64,000 nucleotides of DNA from Amanita rubescens (lineage: Eukaryota; Basidiomycota; Agaricomycetes; Agaricales; Amanitaceae), in NCBI GenBank assembly GCA_015039365.1, contig WION01000181.1:44953-108952 (forward strand), read 5' to 3'. Each line of letters begins with the position of its first letter. Positions within the stretch are counted from its first letter, which is position 1. The notes beneath the pieces were generated by a model. The model saw only the letters and a list, made by a program, of their open reading frames with translations, did no database searches and had not been told where the DNA came from. Position numbers and translations under genes: made by a program. Positions 15,707-29,030 of the stretch are shown here, piece after piece.

Positions 15707-16822
15707 TTCAGCAGATAATGAGCGATAAGAGCGGCAGTGTTGATGATCTGGGTATGGGAGCGATCAGATGATGGCGCAACTTAAGGACCACCACGCGCCC
15801 CGGGCCCTATACGTTCAAGGCCCAAGCCGGTCACTACGGAATTATGGGGGCGGAGAGCCGTCGTTACAAGTATGATTTCTGTTTTTGACTGTGAGGTTGT
15901 TCTGACGTTCTCACCGGCCAATTGAAAGATGCTCGCTATTGTAGGCCATTGTGCCAGAAACGGTGTAATGAAAAATCGCTGTACCGTGGTGACGGCCACG
16001 AGCCCCCGCCTATCAGCGTATCCATGATTTTTTTTAGTTGGTCGGAGGCCGCCAACATTGTGTCATGTACGCATCAACTACACTGTCGTAAGTTTGGCCC
16101 TTAACTCGGTCCCTTTCAATGAGTTAATTGACCGCAGAGTCCATTGGTACTTACCGGGCGCCGATGTAGGTAAATCATATCATTGATGGTCTGGAGTCTC
16201 CGCAAACTTTACGAAATCCACGCACAAATCCAATATTCTCCGCTCGGACTTCCACTAGACAGGACGGCGCGTACCACTGGTATGACAGTGAAGGAGAGGT
16301 TGGCTAGCACTTTTGAACTTGAACCCAAGAAAAATCATCGATCGCCGGTTCGAGAACTACAATGAACGTTGGCATCATCAAAGGATCTTGCAATAGGTAC
16401 TAAGTTTTACCGTCTGCTGCGCACCGAGGTCTGGTGCACAATTCTGTTGTACCTAGAGGCCTCGTTGGTACAGCAATATCTTACCAAATGCGTACAAAGG
16501 CGAAACCGTAAACGGACACAAAGCGAGTGCCAGCCAGGATGTTCATAGCCACATTGATTGTTGAAGGTACAAGTATTGCTACATCACGTTGACCCTGAAT
16601 GCGCACTAAACCAGTTTGGAAAGCTGTAATCAATAAATAACATTCAATTTCATAACCGGTACTTAGGGAGGGCGGCTAAGCTAGCCAATTACGATAGAGC
16701 ATAAACGTAAGGAACGATAAGTGGAGAGACTGAGATGGAAAAGACAAAGATAGAACAGACAGATACGTAGAAGAGATATACCAATTTGGAACACTAGTAT
16801 GGATTGTTAGATTCGCTTGCAG
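15707..16822. other. Unassigned 1.1-kb region, weak coding hints
   Basis: Between MDE1 and the PAS gene. Several short minus-strand stretches look protein-like, for example VRIQGQRDVAILVPSTINVA at about 16610-16550, ANLSFTVIPVVRAVLSSG at about 16305-16255 and VQRFFITPFLAQWPTIASIF around 15980-15920. Plausible splice sites flank some of them, but I could not assemble one frame or recognise a family. It may be a fast-evolving or broken gene. I assign no function. Confidence 0.3.
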
Positions 16823-18335
16823 CTAGATGGCAGCGCGGCGCAAAATAATCATGAGGCCATCAGAATGCGCTGAAAATATAGCATCAACGCTCATCTGGAC
16901 GAGATTTCCCGGAGCGGTCACGCGCTGGCGTGCTAATTGCTGCCCTGTGCGAGACCGATGGTTCCGAGATCGAGAGGTCTTTTCCCCTCCATGCCTGTGT
17001 CTCGTGGACGATGGACCTGGTACTCGATCGCTACGTTGGAAATTAATCAAAATCATACAATGAGAATGAGAAGGGAAAATGGTACTGACACCGAGTCTCT
17101 CCCTTCCGGTATCAAGGTGAATTTGCCAAAGCCGAAGCCCCCGTCGCTCGGCTGGCCTCTCTCGTTGACGCCCCAGCCTTTGACGCAATCGATCCAAGCT
17201 CGGACCATATCTTCATCTTTCTTAGCGACGAAGTCAAAGAAAGGCCGTCCAATAGCGTCCATTGTGTTGAGGAAAAAATTATTAGTACAGTATTCAACCG
17301 TGCAGCTGAGCGAGAAGCGATCCAGGATGAACGCCGTCCTGTAAGATTGGAATGTCAAATCGTCAAAGTTTGGCTCCTCTCGCGTAAATTCGGGGCTGAG
17401 GCTGCGACTTCCAGAAGATTCTCCAGAGCCACTGACACTGGGACTAGTGGGCGTCCACGTGGGTGAAGAGGGCGTAGGGGAGGCTGGAGAACTCAAGCCG
17501 CTGGGTAATGGATCTGGCGCCATGGGTGAAGGATCGTTCCATCGCTACCCAAGTTTGAGTAAACTAGCTACGAAGTACAGGAAATCTTACCCTCAGCTCA
17601 AAACCGACCGCATTAGGAGCGACAATGGTAATCTCCGAGGCCGTGGAGGCATTGTGGAATGCTTTAGCACCTGGTTGGGCGAATGAGACACTGCCGACCA
17701 GCACGTTATGTACAACGGTTCTGCAGAGAGCAGTTCAGTGCTCAGCCCGCGACGACGCTGAACGTATACTTACCGGGACTAGGCAAAGTAACTTAGTCTT
17801 AAAGTTGATCGTGATGGGGTGACGGGATGTACTTACAACGCCACATAAAATATAACCCTTGTAGGGATCTTTATGTCTCATACGCAGATAGACTAAGCAT
17901 GCTGCCTTATCCTGTTGGATGGTATCACTTTCGCAGTTTTCAGATCAGCGCCTGAGAGAACTGAGAACGAATATATCGGGCTCACAAATGTAATTGCTTG
18001 GTTCGAATGTATTCGTCCGGGTGAACGAGTTCAAGCGATGATTTGCCAATAAGTTCGCGAGGCTCATAACCTGTACAGAGGGATGTGGAATCAATATACA
18101 AACCGGCGGTGTTGGTCTTGCTCACCGAGAAGGTCAGAAACTGATTCCGTCATAAATAGCCATTTAGCCTACGCATAAACGGAGTGAGATCAAGTGAAGT
18201 TCCGCGAGTACGGACGGCACCTCATGAGAAAAATCGACGATGCCGACTAGAAAGAGATAAAATGAGAGAACGATGGATGGAATATCGAAAAAAAAACACA
18301 CTGAAAGAGACACAAGGATGGTCAGAGAGATCCAT
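16823..18335 (-). CDS. PAS-domain protein with two PAS-like regions
   Basis: An intron-rich gene starting at 18335 (MDLSDHPCVSFIGIVDFSHE). The first PAS domain reads AKWLFMTESVSDLLGYEP, RELIGKSSLELVHPDEYIRT, DTIQQDKAACLVYLRMRHKD, PYKGYILCGV and TVVHNVLVGSVSFAQ. A Ser/Pro-rich linker (about 17525-17400) separates it from a second PAS-like region (FILDRFSLSCTVEY, GRPFFDFVAKKDEDMVRAWI, GFGFGKFTL). The C-terminus holds an Arg/Ser-rich stretch and VDAIFSAHSDGLMIILRRA before the stop at 16823. Basidiomycete proteins of this family are sensor-like but lack a known output domain; no kinase or zinc finger is visible. A 5-nt microexon (17774-17778) is needed to keep the PAS alignment length. Likely intracellular; ligand unknown. 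Confidence 0.75.
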
Positions 18336-18518
18336 TAGAAAGAGGAGTGGAGAGAAGGAAGTATGGACGGGAGAAGATGAGGACTGAATCGGGGCATGGT
18401 TTGTATATACGTGGTGGCCCGTGTGGCTGAGCAGTGCTTACCAGAGATCGCCCAAAGTCCGCGCGTCCGGAACGCTCAATTTGTGTTCCTGTAGTAACAT
18501 AAACGAGATCTTGCCATC
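18336..18518. promoter_or_regulatory. Short divergent promoter, PAS gene / TRM61
   Basis: Only 183 bp separate the start codons of the divergently transcribed PAS-protein and TRM61 genes, so regulatory sequences are shared or overlap. No TATA box was assigned. Confidence 0.5.
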
Positions 18519-20225
<1,707 letters not shown>

Positions 20226-20355
20226 CACCCTGAAAATTATTCCATTGTTACGCTGGTCAATTAAAAGGAAGTATTTACTAAATAAGGATGATATGGTACG
20301 TAAGAAGAAGGGCGGGAGTAGGTATAACATAATTAATGAGGTGTACGAGGGTATT

Positions 20356-23300
20356 CTAGGCCGCGGTGGCCCGCCTGCAGACCTCTCCTTGCTCTTGCTC
20401 CGCCTCTCCTTGTGCTTGGATCTTGCTCCTACGTGGGCGTAACACGCGCATCGTCGCTGGAGAGGGCACAGGTGTTGCCTTGGACCTCGTTAGCGCCCGC
20501 CTCCGCTTCTTTGGTGGCAGATCATCGTCATCGTCGTGATCCGATTCTAAATGGTCGCCGTGCCTCGACTCCGAGTTGCCGTGACTCTCGCTGTCTTCAT
20601 TGGATTCATCACTGGACTGTCTTCGCTTCCGCGTAGAGCGGGTTCTGTCCATGGCCGTACGGGATTTAGCAGCGCCTCGGCCTTTGGTTGCCGGCGCTAC
20701 GCTTCTTCTCATCTTCCCAGTTTTCAAAGGAGTGCTTTGACGGGAAGACTTCTGTGAATGCAAAACCCTCACGTTTTGGCTCGCCATTCCACTGCCGCTG
20801 GCAACTGAGGTGCCTTCGACGGTCTCGAGAACCCTGGTGCCCTGCTCTGCACTTTGCTTCTTCGCTGCGGCCTCGGCCAATTCTTGCATCGTCATTGGTA
20901 CAGCTGCAGTGGGCGTGGATCTTTCAACACTAGCGCCGTCCTCCGCGGGATCGATATCCATGCCTTGTATATCATACGTCACATATTCGGGCTTCGGATG
21001 CTCCAGGTCATCGTTGATATCATCGCTGAGCATCGCTTGATTTTGCTGCTTGCCAAAGATTGATTCATGCGGTAGCGTAAAGTGCTGGTATTTTGGAAGG
21101 CTGTACGCCTGTACAACATCGTCTGCTTCAAGTAGAAAGCCACCTCCAGATGGGGTTGCTTCCTGTAATGGAACAATGGATATCGGCAGCAGTTGCATAA
21201 CAAAACAGCTACGCACAGGTGCAGTCACCTCTTCGCCCTCGGCTTTCTCTTCACGGTCCGGGCTCCGCGTCTCTGGTTGCCCTGAACCCTCAGCGACTTC
21301 GCTGGCATACTGATCTTGCAGCCGTTTCCGGATGCGCAACCCTTGTACCAAGCGTATCCATCGCTTCATCGCTTGGTCTTCACGTTTTGCACGTGCTTTT
21401 TCTTCGGCAATTTTTTCCGCTTCCCAATACGCCTAATGTATAATCAAATCATTACGTGATTCATACTTCGAAGCTAAACTTGCCTCTAACAGTGTTGATT
21501 CATTCTCTTTGGCGATAACAACACCTTCAATAACAGGGAAAGCTCTGCGTTTCTTAAACTCAAATCTGGTCTGAAATTATAAAGTCAGTGGCAATACCGA
21601 ATTGCGAAGAATCAACCCAAGTTCATCTAGACGAGGATGAAGCACAGGATACCTACCACTGCCTCTGCGTGGTCGAAACCCAGTTTCCTGGCTATTTTCG
21701 CAACGCCTTTGACTGGAACCGTACATTACAAACGGGTATTTACGAGTCGATGGTCGAGTATGAAAGCATAACCCTGAGTAAAACGCCACCGGCAAAGGAT
21801 ATCGTCACTCACAAGGTACATGAACTGCACCCTCAGGAAGCATCGAGGGAACGTACAAATCGATATTGCCAAAGTTATTCTTTGGCACAATGCCCTACGG
21901 GAACGAAGTCGGAATCATGGAGAGACGGTTGAATAATCATGAACTCACATCAACGACTGGATCGGGAACAAATCTCTCCGTCTGCGACCGCGCATATAGG
22001 CCTTGCATAACCTCACTCGCCGCCGCCGCTTCACCGCCACCTGAACCCGCTTCACGTAATACCTCAACCTCACGCATTTTCCCAACAGTACTCGCACGAA
22101 GTTTAATCATCTTCAGCGGCTGAGATCCAGACTTGACAGTTCTCCCCTCCGTGCGCATCCACGTCTCGGCCGTTTTAAGGGGAACGACAGTACTGCGGGA
22201 ATACACAGGATCGCCGCGGAACTTTCCCAATTCGACCGTTTCAGGTGGCGGTGGGTGGATGACTTCGTTTTGCTTGAGATGACGTTCGAGGACATACCTA
22301 TATATTGATGAGATGACGGGAATTACAGTGCATGGGAGGGGCAAGACAAACAATGGGTGATCTTTGAAGCCTACTAGGGTGGTAGGCATGCCTTCCATTA
22401 ACTGCGCGACTTCTAGCTCCTCGTCCTCCACATCGTCTCTATGCTACAAGCAGGGGTCGTCAGCATCCCGGGTAGAGGAATCGTGAGTGCGTTACCAATC
22501 GATAAGGCCTTGAGATGGTTTGAACGACCATGTCCCACCATAGTTGTCTCCCTCTCCCTCCACCTCCCGCTTGCGCTTTGACTACTTTTGTACTGTACTC
22601 GCGAGCATATCTCCTCGTAACATCTCGAGCGTACCCATCTTCTTCAAACGCTAAGACGTACATCATTCTGTTTTCTCGACGTGCACTAGATCTGCCTAGA
22701 GCAGAAGTTCCTGGTAACGCGGATGAAGATAGGGCGGGTGTGGGGTCAAACACTTTGCGTTTGTTAACGATACAACGAATAGGATCGACTGGTAACCAGC
22801 GCCCATCTGGACGCGAAAAAACCTCTGTCCAGAAAACCGGCGGTGTAGAAAGCGGATTTGGTGATTCTATTGATTAGGTTTTGAATAAGAACATCACGAC
22901 TAGAGTTGCGATCACTTACCGGATCGGCTCGACTCAGGGTCATCTCCAAGTCGATGACCTTTTGTTTTTTGTTTCCGGAGCTTGATGGGGGGCTTTGCTT
23001 TCTCCTTGCCCTTTGCCTTTTCGCTTTTTGGCTGGACTGGATCGCCATCGAGGCGTTGACCGTCGCCGGGAAACGATCCAAACTCTAACTTTTTCTTTCC
23101 TTTAGCAAACGGAGCAGAAATATCAACTTCCTCCATATCGTTATCACTTTCACTATTTGTTCCCTGTTGTTCCTCCTGTTTCGCCTTTCCTTTACCTTTG
23201 GTCTTTGTTTGGTATTTGGGCCTTGGCTTCCCAATGGAAGATTGCCACGGCATGCTTTGCAAACTAGTTACGAGCCGAGCAGGAATTCCGAGGGCTCGAC

Positions 23301-24098
23301 ATAACGCCGTGAATAGTTGTGCACTCGTATCTCTCGAACCGGAACGCATTAGAGTGTGCTTCATGAGACTCTTTGGACTTCTGATGGTCTCGGCTTCATC
23401 GTCCAGAAGGTCCTCTAAAGTATCGATCTCTATTGGAGTAGTACTAGAGGTTAAAAAGGATATTAAAGCGGAAGCTTCGTCAGGCGGAGTCGCTGAGGTG
23501 CCGGTTGACGTTTTTTCTGCTGGGGTGCTCGGTGATGAAAGTAAACCATTAGCGACAAGGCGCGACTGGATATCATCGTAAGTGCGATTGCGGACGTGTC
23601 CTTCAGGAAGGACGTCAAAGAAAGAGCCAGTCCACCATTCAACGAGACTTCTAATGGCATTTTCAAACATGCGGCCGCGTTGATTGTGGTCAGGTACGCG
23701 AGATTTGTGGATCATTGCAAACGCATTTTGGAGATGCATGGGAATAAGGGACAGTAAGCGAGCCTAACACGCGTTTTACCGTCAGTAAGGTCGCGATGAC
23801 AAGGAGAGTCATACATGTAAGAGTGGGTCGTTCAGCCATTTGTTACGGACGCGTGCGTTCACCAGTAGAGTGAGCGTATGAAGCTTGTGGCAGTCTATAC
23901 GTAACAAGCGTTCCGCGTATGAGATTCCTGTTGTCTTCTTTCTAGTCGCACAGTAAGTAATTCATCAATATGGAAAGGGCCGGTCACCAACTTGGACTGG
24001 GAATCAGCCTTCCGGTTAGGTTGAAGAGTAATCTCTATATGTTGCTCGTGCTCAGGCACTTGGACTTCTTCCCAGTCAAAGTCGTCATCACTGTCCAT
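20356..24098 (-). CDS. RAD4: DNA damage recognition protein Rad4/XPC
   Basis: Rad4 binds distorted DNA and starts global nucleotide excision repair. Reading from the start at 24098: an acidic N-terminus (MDSDDDFDWEEVQV), LLRIDCHKLHTLTLLVNARV, the transglutaminase-like fold (QLFTALCRALGIPARLVTSL, interrupted by a Lys-rich insert, then PVFWTEVFSRPDGRWLPVDP, MMYVLAFEEDGYARDVTRRY), beta-hairpin domains BHD1 (MPTTLVGFKDHPLFVLERHL assembled across an intron; ELGKFRGDPVYSRSTVV; TAETWMRTEGR), BHD2, and BHD3 (NNFGNIDLYVPSMLPEG, then EADDVVQAYSL). The end has KRWIRLVQGLRIRKRLQDQ and a long disordered basic/acidic tail. Introns are few and short. No lesion found. The converging TRM61 gene ends 130 bp away. 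Confidence 0.9.
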
Positions 24099-24545
24099 GT
24101 CCGCCGGTGTCAGAGCAGAGGAGGGGTAAATACATTTTGTGACTAGTCACGGGCTCGGTGCCGCCGTGCCGTCATGAGCGTTTCGTCAGTCAGCAATGCA
24201 GCCGAAGAACTTGACAGAATAGAAATGACTTTTACGTTACTTAATAGGTACTTTAGACACTGCACTGGCTTTATATTTATCAGTTTATCAGACTGAGCCC
24301 GATCTCATCGGTACGCTATCCCGGTGCACCATCCCCCCATGACCATTACACCTGAGAGATCCAATGAATTATAAAACGGGATTTTGACTACCTTTTACAT
24401 AGTAATACTCAGGGTAATATATAGAGCAATGGAGTGCGTGACCTAACCGGGAGCCAAACGGCTACCAAATCGGGGATAGGTGACTTGAGCGCCGAGCCAA
24501 CTGAATTAGGAACCTGAGAGTGCCGACACGACAAGTATCCATGCA
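24099..24545. promoter_or_regulatory. Bidirectional promoter region, RAD4 / MFS gene
   Basis: 447 bp between two divergent start codons. AT-rich blocks lie at about 24235-24300 and 24360-24430. No specific factor site is assigned. Confidence 0.45.
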
Positions 24546-27194
24546 ATGGCTTTATTCAGTCCCCGCGCCTCCCGTCTTTTCTCAGAGCCCCCAATGACTC
24601 GCTCGTACGACCAAGATATTGAACAACCAATAGCTGGCCTTCCCGACCTTCCCAATGACTGTAGAACTCCCGTAGGCGTAACCATCCACAAAATGTGGTG
24701 GACTTACTAATCTTACCCGCCGTAGCTTGATAAAACGATAGATCGCATTGGTATGGGAAGCTACCAATGGACACTTTTGTCTCTTTGTGGTTTTGGTAAG
24801 TCGAAGCTGCTCTGCCGAAGAGTATACTGGGGCTGATGAACGAAGGCTGGATGGCGGATAACGTATGTCTAGGCTTATCTATTCTCCGTTCATTCCTAAA
24901 CATCATTACAGATGTGGATACAAGCCGTAGCCATCATATTACCGAGAGTGCAGCAACAATTTTCCGGTCAGTTCAACTACAGGCCTTCGCTTTCGAGTTG
25001 CTCAACGTCTCGCAATGCAGTCCCGGATAGCTATATTGGCGTTCTGTCCTCGTCCATGTTTGCAGGGATGATGTTTGGGGCGATTGGCTGGGGCACATGT
25101 ATTTTCTTCTTGTCATTGATGATTGCTGGCCTCTGACGGAACATATGGCAGGTTCCGACCTTCTGGGACGCAGTACGGCCTTCAATTTGACTCTCTTTTT
25201 CACTGCCCTGTTTGGCCTTACGTCCTCACTCGCATATTCGTTCGTGACCCTGTGTATCTCTCTCTTCTTCCTCGGCAGCGCAGTTGGGGTGAGCATGCTC
25301 AGTCGTACGACACTTATATAACACTCAAACCTAATTTAGGGTTCCATGCCCACTGATGGTACTCTGTTACTAGAACATATGCCCAAGGAGAAGCAATATC
25401 TTGTTACTGCTCTATCTGTTTTCTTTTCTTTTGGCGCAATTCTCTCAGCGATTGTTGCCCTTCTAGTTATCCCGCAAAATTCCTGCCCGGTATCTTCCCT
25501 CCCGTGTAACGTTGATGTTCAGAACAAGGGTTGGAAGTACCTTTTGATTGCCCTTGGACTTATTGTATGTAACTCGCCTCTTGGAACTCTTGCCTTAACC
25601 CACGAGTATGCGCCTGCTGGGGAACCCCTCCGTACTTGGGATAACCTCGACCGTTTGACAGACACTTCTCATGTTCCTAGCTCGGATCGTGTTCTTCCGT
25701 CTCTATGAATCCCCTCGCTACCTTGTTCATGCTGGGCGTCCACAAGAGGCTGTCAAGGCCCTCCAAATGATTTCCAGGTTCAATGGCTCTGATCTTTCCA
25801 TTGAACTTGATGACGTCGTCGACCATCGCCATCCTTCCCAAGGGAGTGATTGCGGACAGGCCGAATCCACCGCTGCCATTGCCAACGCGACCAAAACAGA
25901 GGATGATATACATCAATCTTCGGGGATACCAATTATCCAGACGGCAACAGAAGTCGACGAAACTTCTCCATTTGGGACGCCTCCTAATGAGAGCACGGTC
26001 CAGGCTGCATCAAGCCTAGTCGCTGACTACAACGCGATAGGCGAGACGGTAACCCCTCTAGATCAAACAGATGGCCTGAAAGAAAATAGCAATGACGTTG
26101 AAGAAGAGAACGAAGATACACCACTTAATCCCGGTACAACAATAAAACCCCCTCGCGACCAGTCCAACTTTTCGACGTCGTCGCACGCGTCATTCACGTC
26201 TAGGTTGACTGGACGGAAGGGAGGGAAGGTCAGGCTACGAGCTGCATTCCCGCGGTGGTTGGCCGACCCGCTTGATGCGTGGATTGACCGGGTGATGATG
26301 GTGCTATCGCCAGAATGGTCAAGAACGACTTTGTTGGTTTGGTCCGCATGGTTCGGAATGTCACTAGGTACATCTTTAACGTCTACTCCCCGCGGAGTCT
26401 AAGCTAACCCACTCCCACTTCTCAGCGTTCACCATGTTCAATGTTTTTCTGCCGAAACTACTAGAATACGCTCCTGGACCGGCTGTAGTTGGACCGAAAT
26501 CGCTTGAGGACAGTCTATGGGATGTTGTTGTATTTACAATCGGAGGATGTCCAGGAGCAATCGTACGTCAAATTGTTTCACATGCGCCGGCGCGTGGTTG
26601 AATTTCGTTCGTTAGCTCGGCGCATTCTTTATAGAGTCTTCATTAGGCCGCAGGTGGTCCCTGGCAGGGAGCACTTTTGCTACGGCCGTCATGTGTGCCA
26701 TCTTTACGATGGTGGAATCGCCTTGGGCTGTTCGTCTGACGACGATCTGCATCAGCTTGAGCGCTACGGTACGTGGTCGCGGGTTATGTTGTTTGTGTAT
26801 TCTTATTAAGCTCGGCTTCTCAAGGCCATGTGGGCCGTGTTGTACGGGTGAGTTGATCGCCAATCATCTGTATATGGGTTATTAACATGTTCATTTAGAT
26901 GGACCCCTGAGATATTTGGGACTAGGGTACGTGGCACCGCGTGCGGTATCGCTTCAGCACTATCCCGAATGTACGTCTTTCTCCTTGTTTAGGTATACAT
27001 CGATCCATTGATTATATTTCTTCAGCGGGGGGATGATTGCACCCCTACTAGGGGGCATGCTTCTTGTTATAGACAGATCGATTCCGGTGTATACCAGCGT
27101 TGTTACATTCGCCATTGCTGGCTGCTGCGTGTTACTACTCAAGGAAGACAACTCACCTCGAAAGAGGGGTGGCATGCGCTCTATCGCGCATTGA
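24546..27194 (+). CDS. MFS transporter, SV2/sugar-transporter-like
   Basis: A membrane transporter with about 12 predicted helices. The start at 24546 is in frame with a second ATG at 24594. Motifs: GSYQWTLLSLCGFGWMADN and MWIQAVAIILPRVQ (TM1), YIGVLSSSMFAGMMFGAIGWG (TM2; the MFS loop follows as SDLLGRSTAFN), FLGSAVGGSMPTDGTLLLE (TM4-5), KGWKYLLIALGL and RLYESPRYLVHAGRPQEAV (the sugar-porter-like motif after TM6). A long hydrophilic central loop (about 170 residues, 25780-26250) is rich in Asp, Glu, Ser and Thr. The second half has SLGTAFTMFNVFLPKLLE, GAFFIESSLGRRWSLAGS, TMWAVLYGWTPEIFGTRVRG and TACGIASALSRIGGMIAPLL. The stop is at 27192-27194. The family resembles SV2-related/ZK637-type transporters; the substrate cannot be read from sequence. 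Confidence 0.85.
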
Positions 27195-28233
27195 TTGCCA
27201 TTCTAGATCGTCCATAATTCGCATTCGGACCACCATTGTAGCATATATATATATCGATCGTGCGGATCTATGTAGGTATCATATACTTTTGTAGTATATA
27301 TAAAATCTTTACCTTTGCTTTTGCTGCAATAAATGCTTCGCGTCTGCTCTGCCTGTGCACGGGCCACCTGCTTGCGGGGACGTGGTTCTCACATCGACTC
27401 TTCCATACCTCTTGTATTATGCAGGACCACTCCTTTGACTTTTGTCGAGCATATAGTAAGGGTTACAATATGATTCATATTACGATTATTCTTCAACTAA
27501 CAGGATCATTCAATAAACTATGGGCCGGACGGGTTAAAGCGACGGCCAGCACGTTGCGTTACAAACTAGGTTGCCGTACTTTGCGGAATGTGACGCATTC
27601 GTTGGGTACCAGATCGCCTTATGTGGATTGCGCACGTCTGACAATCGAGCGAGCTTTGGTCACCAAGTGAACGAGGGTGAAGAACTCGAGCGTAGGGTGC
27701 AAAAACGGCCTGGGGCCCGGGCGCAAGGATCGTCTGCGGAAAGGTGGTTGGAAGGGATGCCACAGCACCATATCTTTCATTTTCCAGCACATCCTTGCCA
27801 AGCCTGCACCGCATGTGTAATATATCCCTTGTCTATGGAAAGCTGTGACTCCTGATGGCGATGACGGGTGCGCTGATAGCAATGGATCCGATGCCCGCGC
27901 TGAGGACGTAGTGAAGTCAAAATCTGCACCTCAACTAGTTCGGGTTTGCCCCTCCCACGTGTGGCACTCTACGAAGGCACGCCCGTAAGCGAAGAGACGC
28001 AAAAGTGGATAATCTCGCGAGGTTTGATACGAGAAGGGTGTACCTCCATGGGGCTGAGGACAATAAGGGGGGGCGGAGGAGTTGAGTAGCGTAGCCCATG
28101 ATATTTTCGATATAGCAGAGATAATGTTAAATGTTCAACATTTCTGCTTCCGTCTTGTCTTCGTCCTATTGCGTGGCTGAAGAAACAGTCGAGGTCACTG
28201 CTCCTGCAGCAGCAGCAACCTGCGGGTACCACC
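27195..28233. other. Intergenic, no gene recognised
   Basis: About 1 kb with several short ORFs on both strands and no family motif. A (TA)n-like tract lies at 27242-27250. The segment at 27660-27830 is open on both strands but shows no intron partners. I see no tRNA. Confidence 0.4.
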
Positions 28234-28730
28234 TCACCTTCTCTTCCTCGTTCCCGTCTTGCGTTGCACGCTCCCGACATCTGTGATGGACTTGGGGAAA
28301 GGATATAACTTGCTTTTGTCTCTGGGATGTGTCAAGTGTTTCTTGTCAGAGACGGTGCTAACTAGGAGAGACGAGGGGGGTACTTTGGAAAGCTGGCGGA
28401 GGGAGTGACGAAGAAGTAGATGAAAAGAAGTGTTGGAAATGGAGGCCCGTGCGATGCCGGAAACTATAGATGGCGGGTCCTGTCGCGAGACGGTACTGGG
28501 CTCTCCCTGTGTTGCTTGGAGTGCTGAGGTGTAGATGCTGAATTCCGAGTCTAACTCCAGCATATCAATCTTCAAAGACTCATATCGACTACGCCATTGA
28601 CGATAGATGCGTATTGGGTCATCTTGCGGCCCTTCGACCTTCAATGTCTTTCCTGAACAATGCAGTTGACCTTCCGTCGCTAGTTGAGCATTGAGTGTTG
28701 AGCGCTGAGGCTCAACGCACCTGCCAGATC
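28234..28730 (-). CDS. Hypothetical protein, incomplete model
   Basis: A minus-strand frame from about 28730 to 28234 reads STLNAQLATEGQLHCSGKTL followed by EGPQDDPIRIYRQWRSRYES and LKIDMLELDSEFSIYTSALQ. The amphipathic, charge-balanced pattern looks like real coding sequence rather than a shadow. No ATG is in frame upstream and the C-terminal exon is unresolved (a Ser-rich stretch ends KTGTRKRR). I do not recognise the family. It lies head-to-head with the NLR gene. Confidence 0.35.
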
Positions 28731-29030
28731 TAATATGCCGACTCGGAGCCCATTCTCACATGTGACACGTTTCACTTCCTTTCTTCCTGACCACAAAGCC
28801 TCTACATTGTTCATTACACGACATCAGGTCATTTTGGTCTATTTAATTCTCAAATCCATATATGATTCTTTCACAGACTGCAATCACCATGTCAGCAGAT
28901 CCACCTCAGGTAGTGAATACTGGTATCTTTGCTGGATACTGGCAGTATGTTGTTATGGATAGCCAATTCATAGAGGTATTGGATTTCAGTATTTTTTCAC
29001 CTGGATCTTGTCAATAATGGAGACTTGTAG

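Noticed and set aside
27571..27855. 94-codon plus-strand ORF
   Set aside because: No homologous motif, no splice context, and the opposite strand is equally open; low-information GC-rich stretch.
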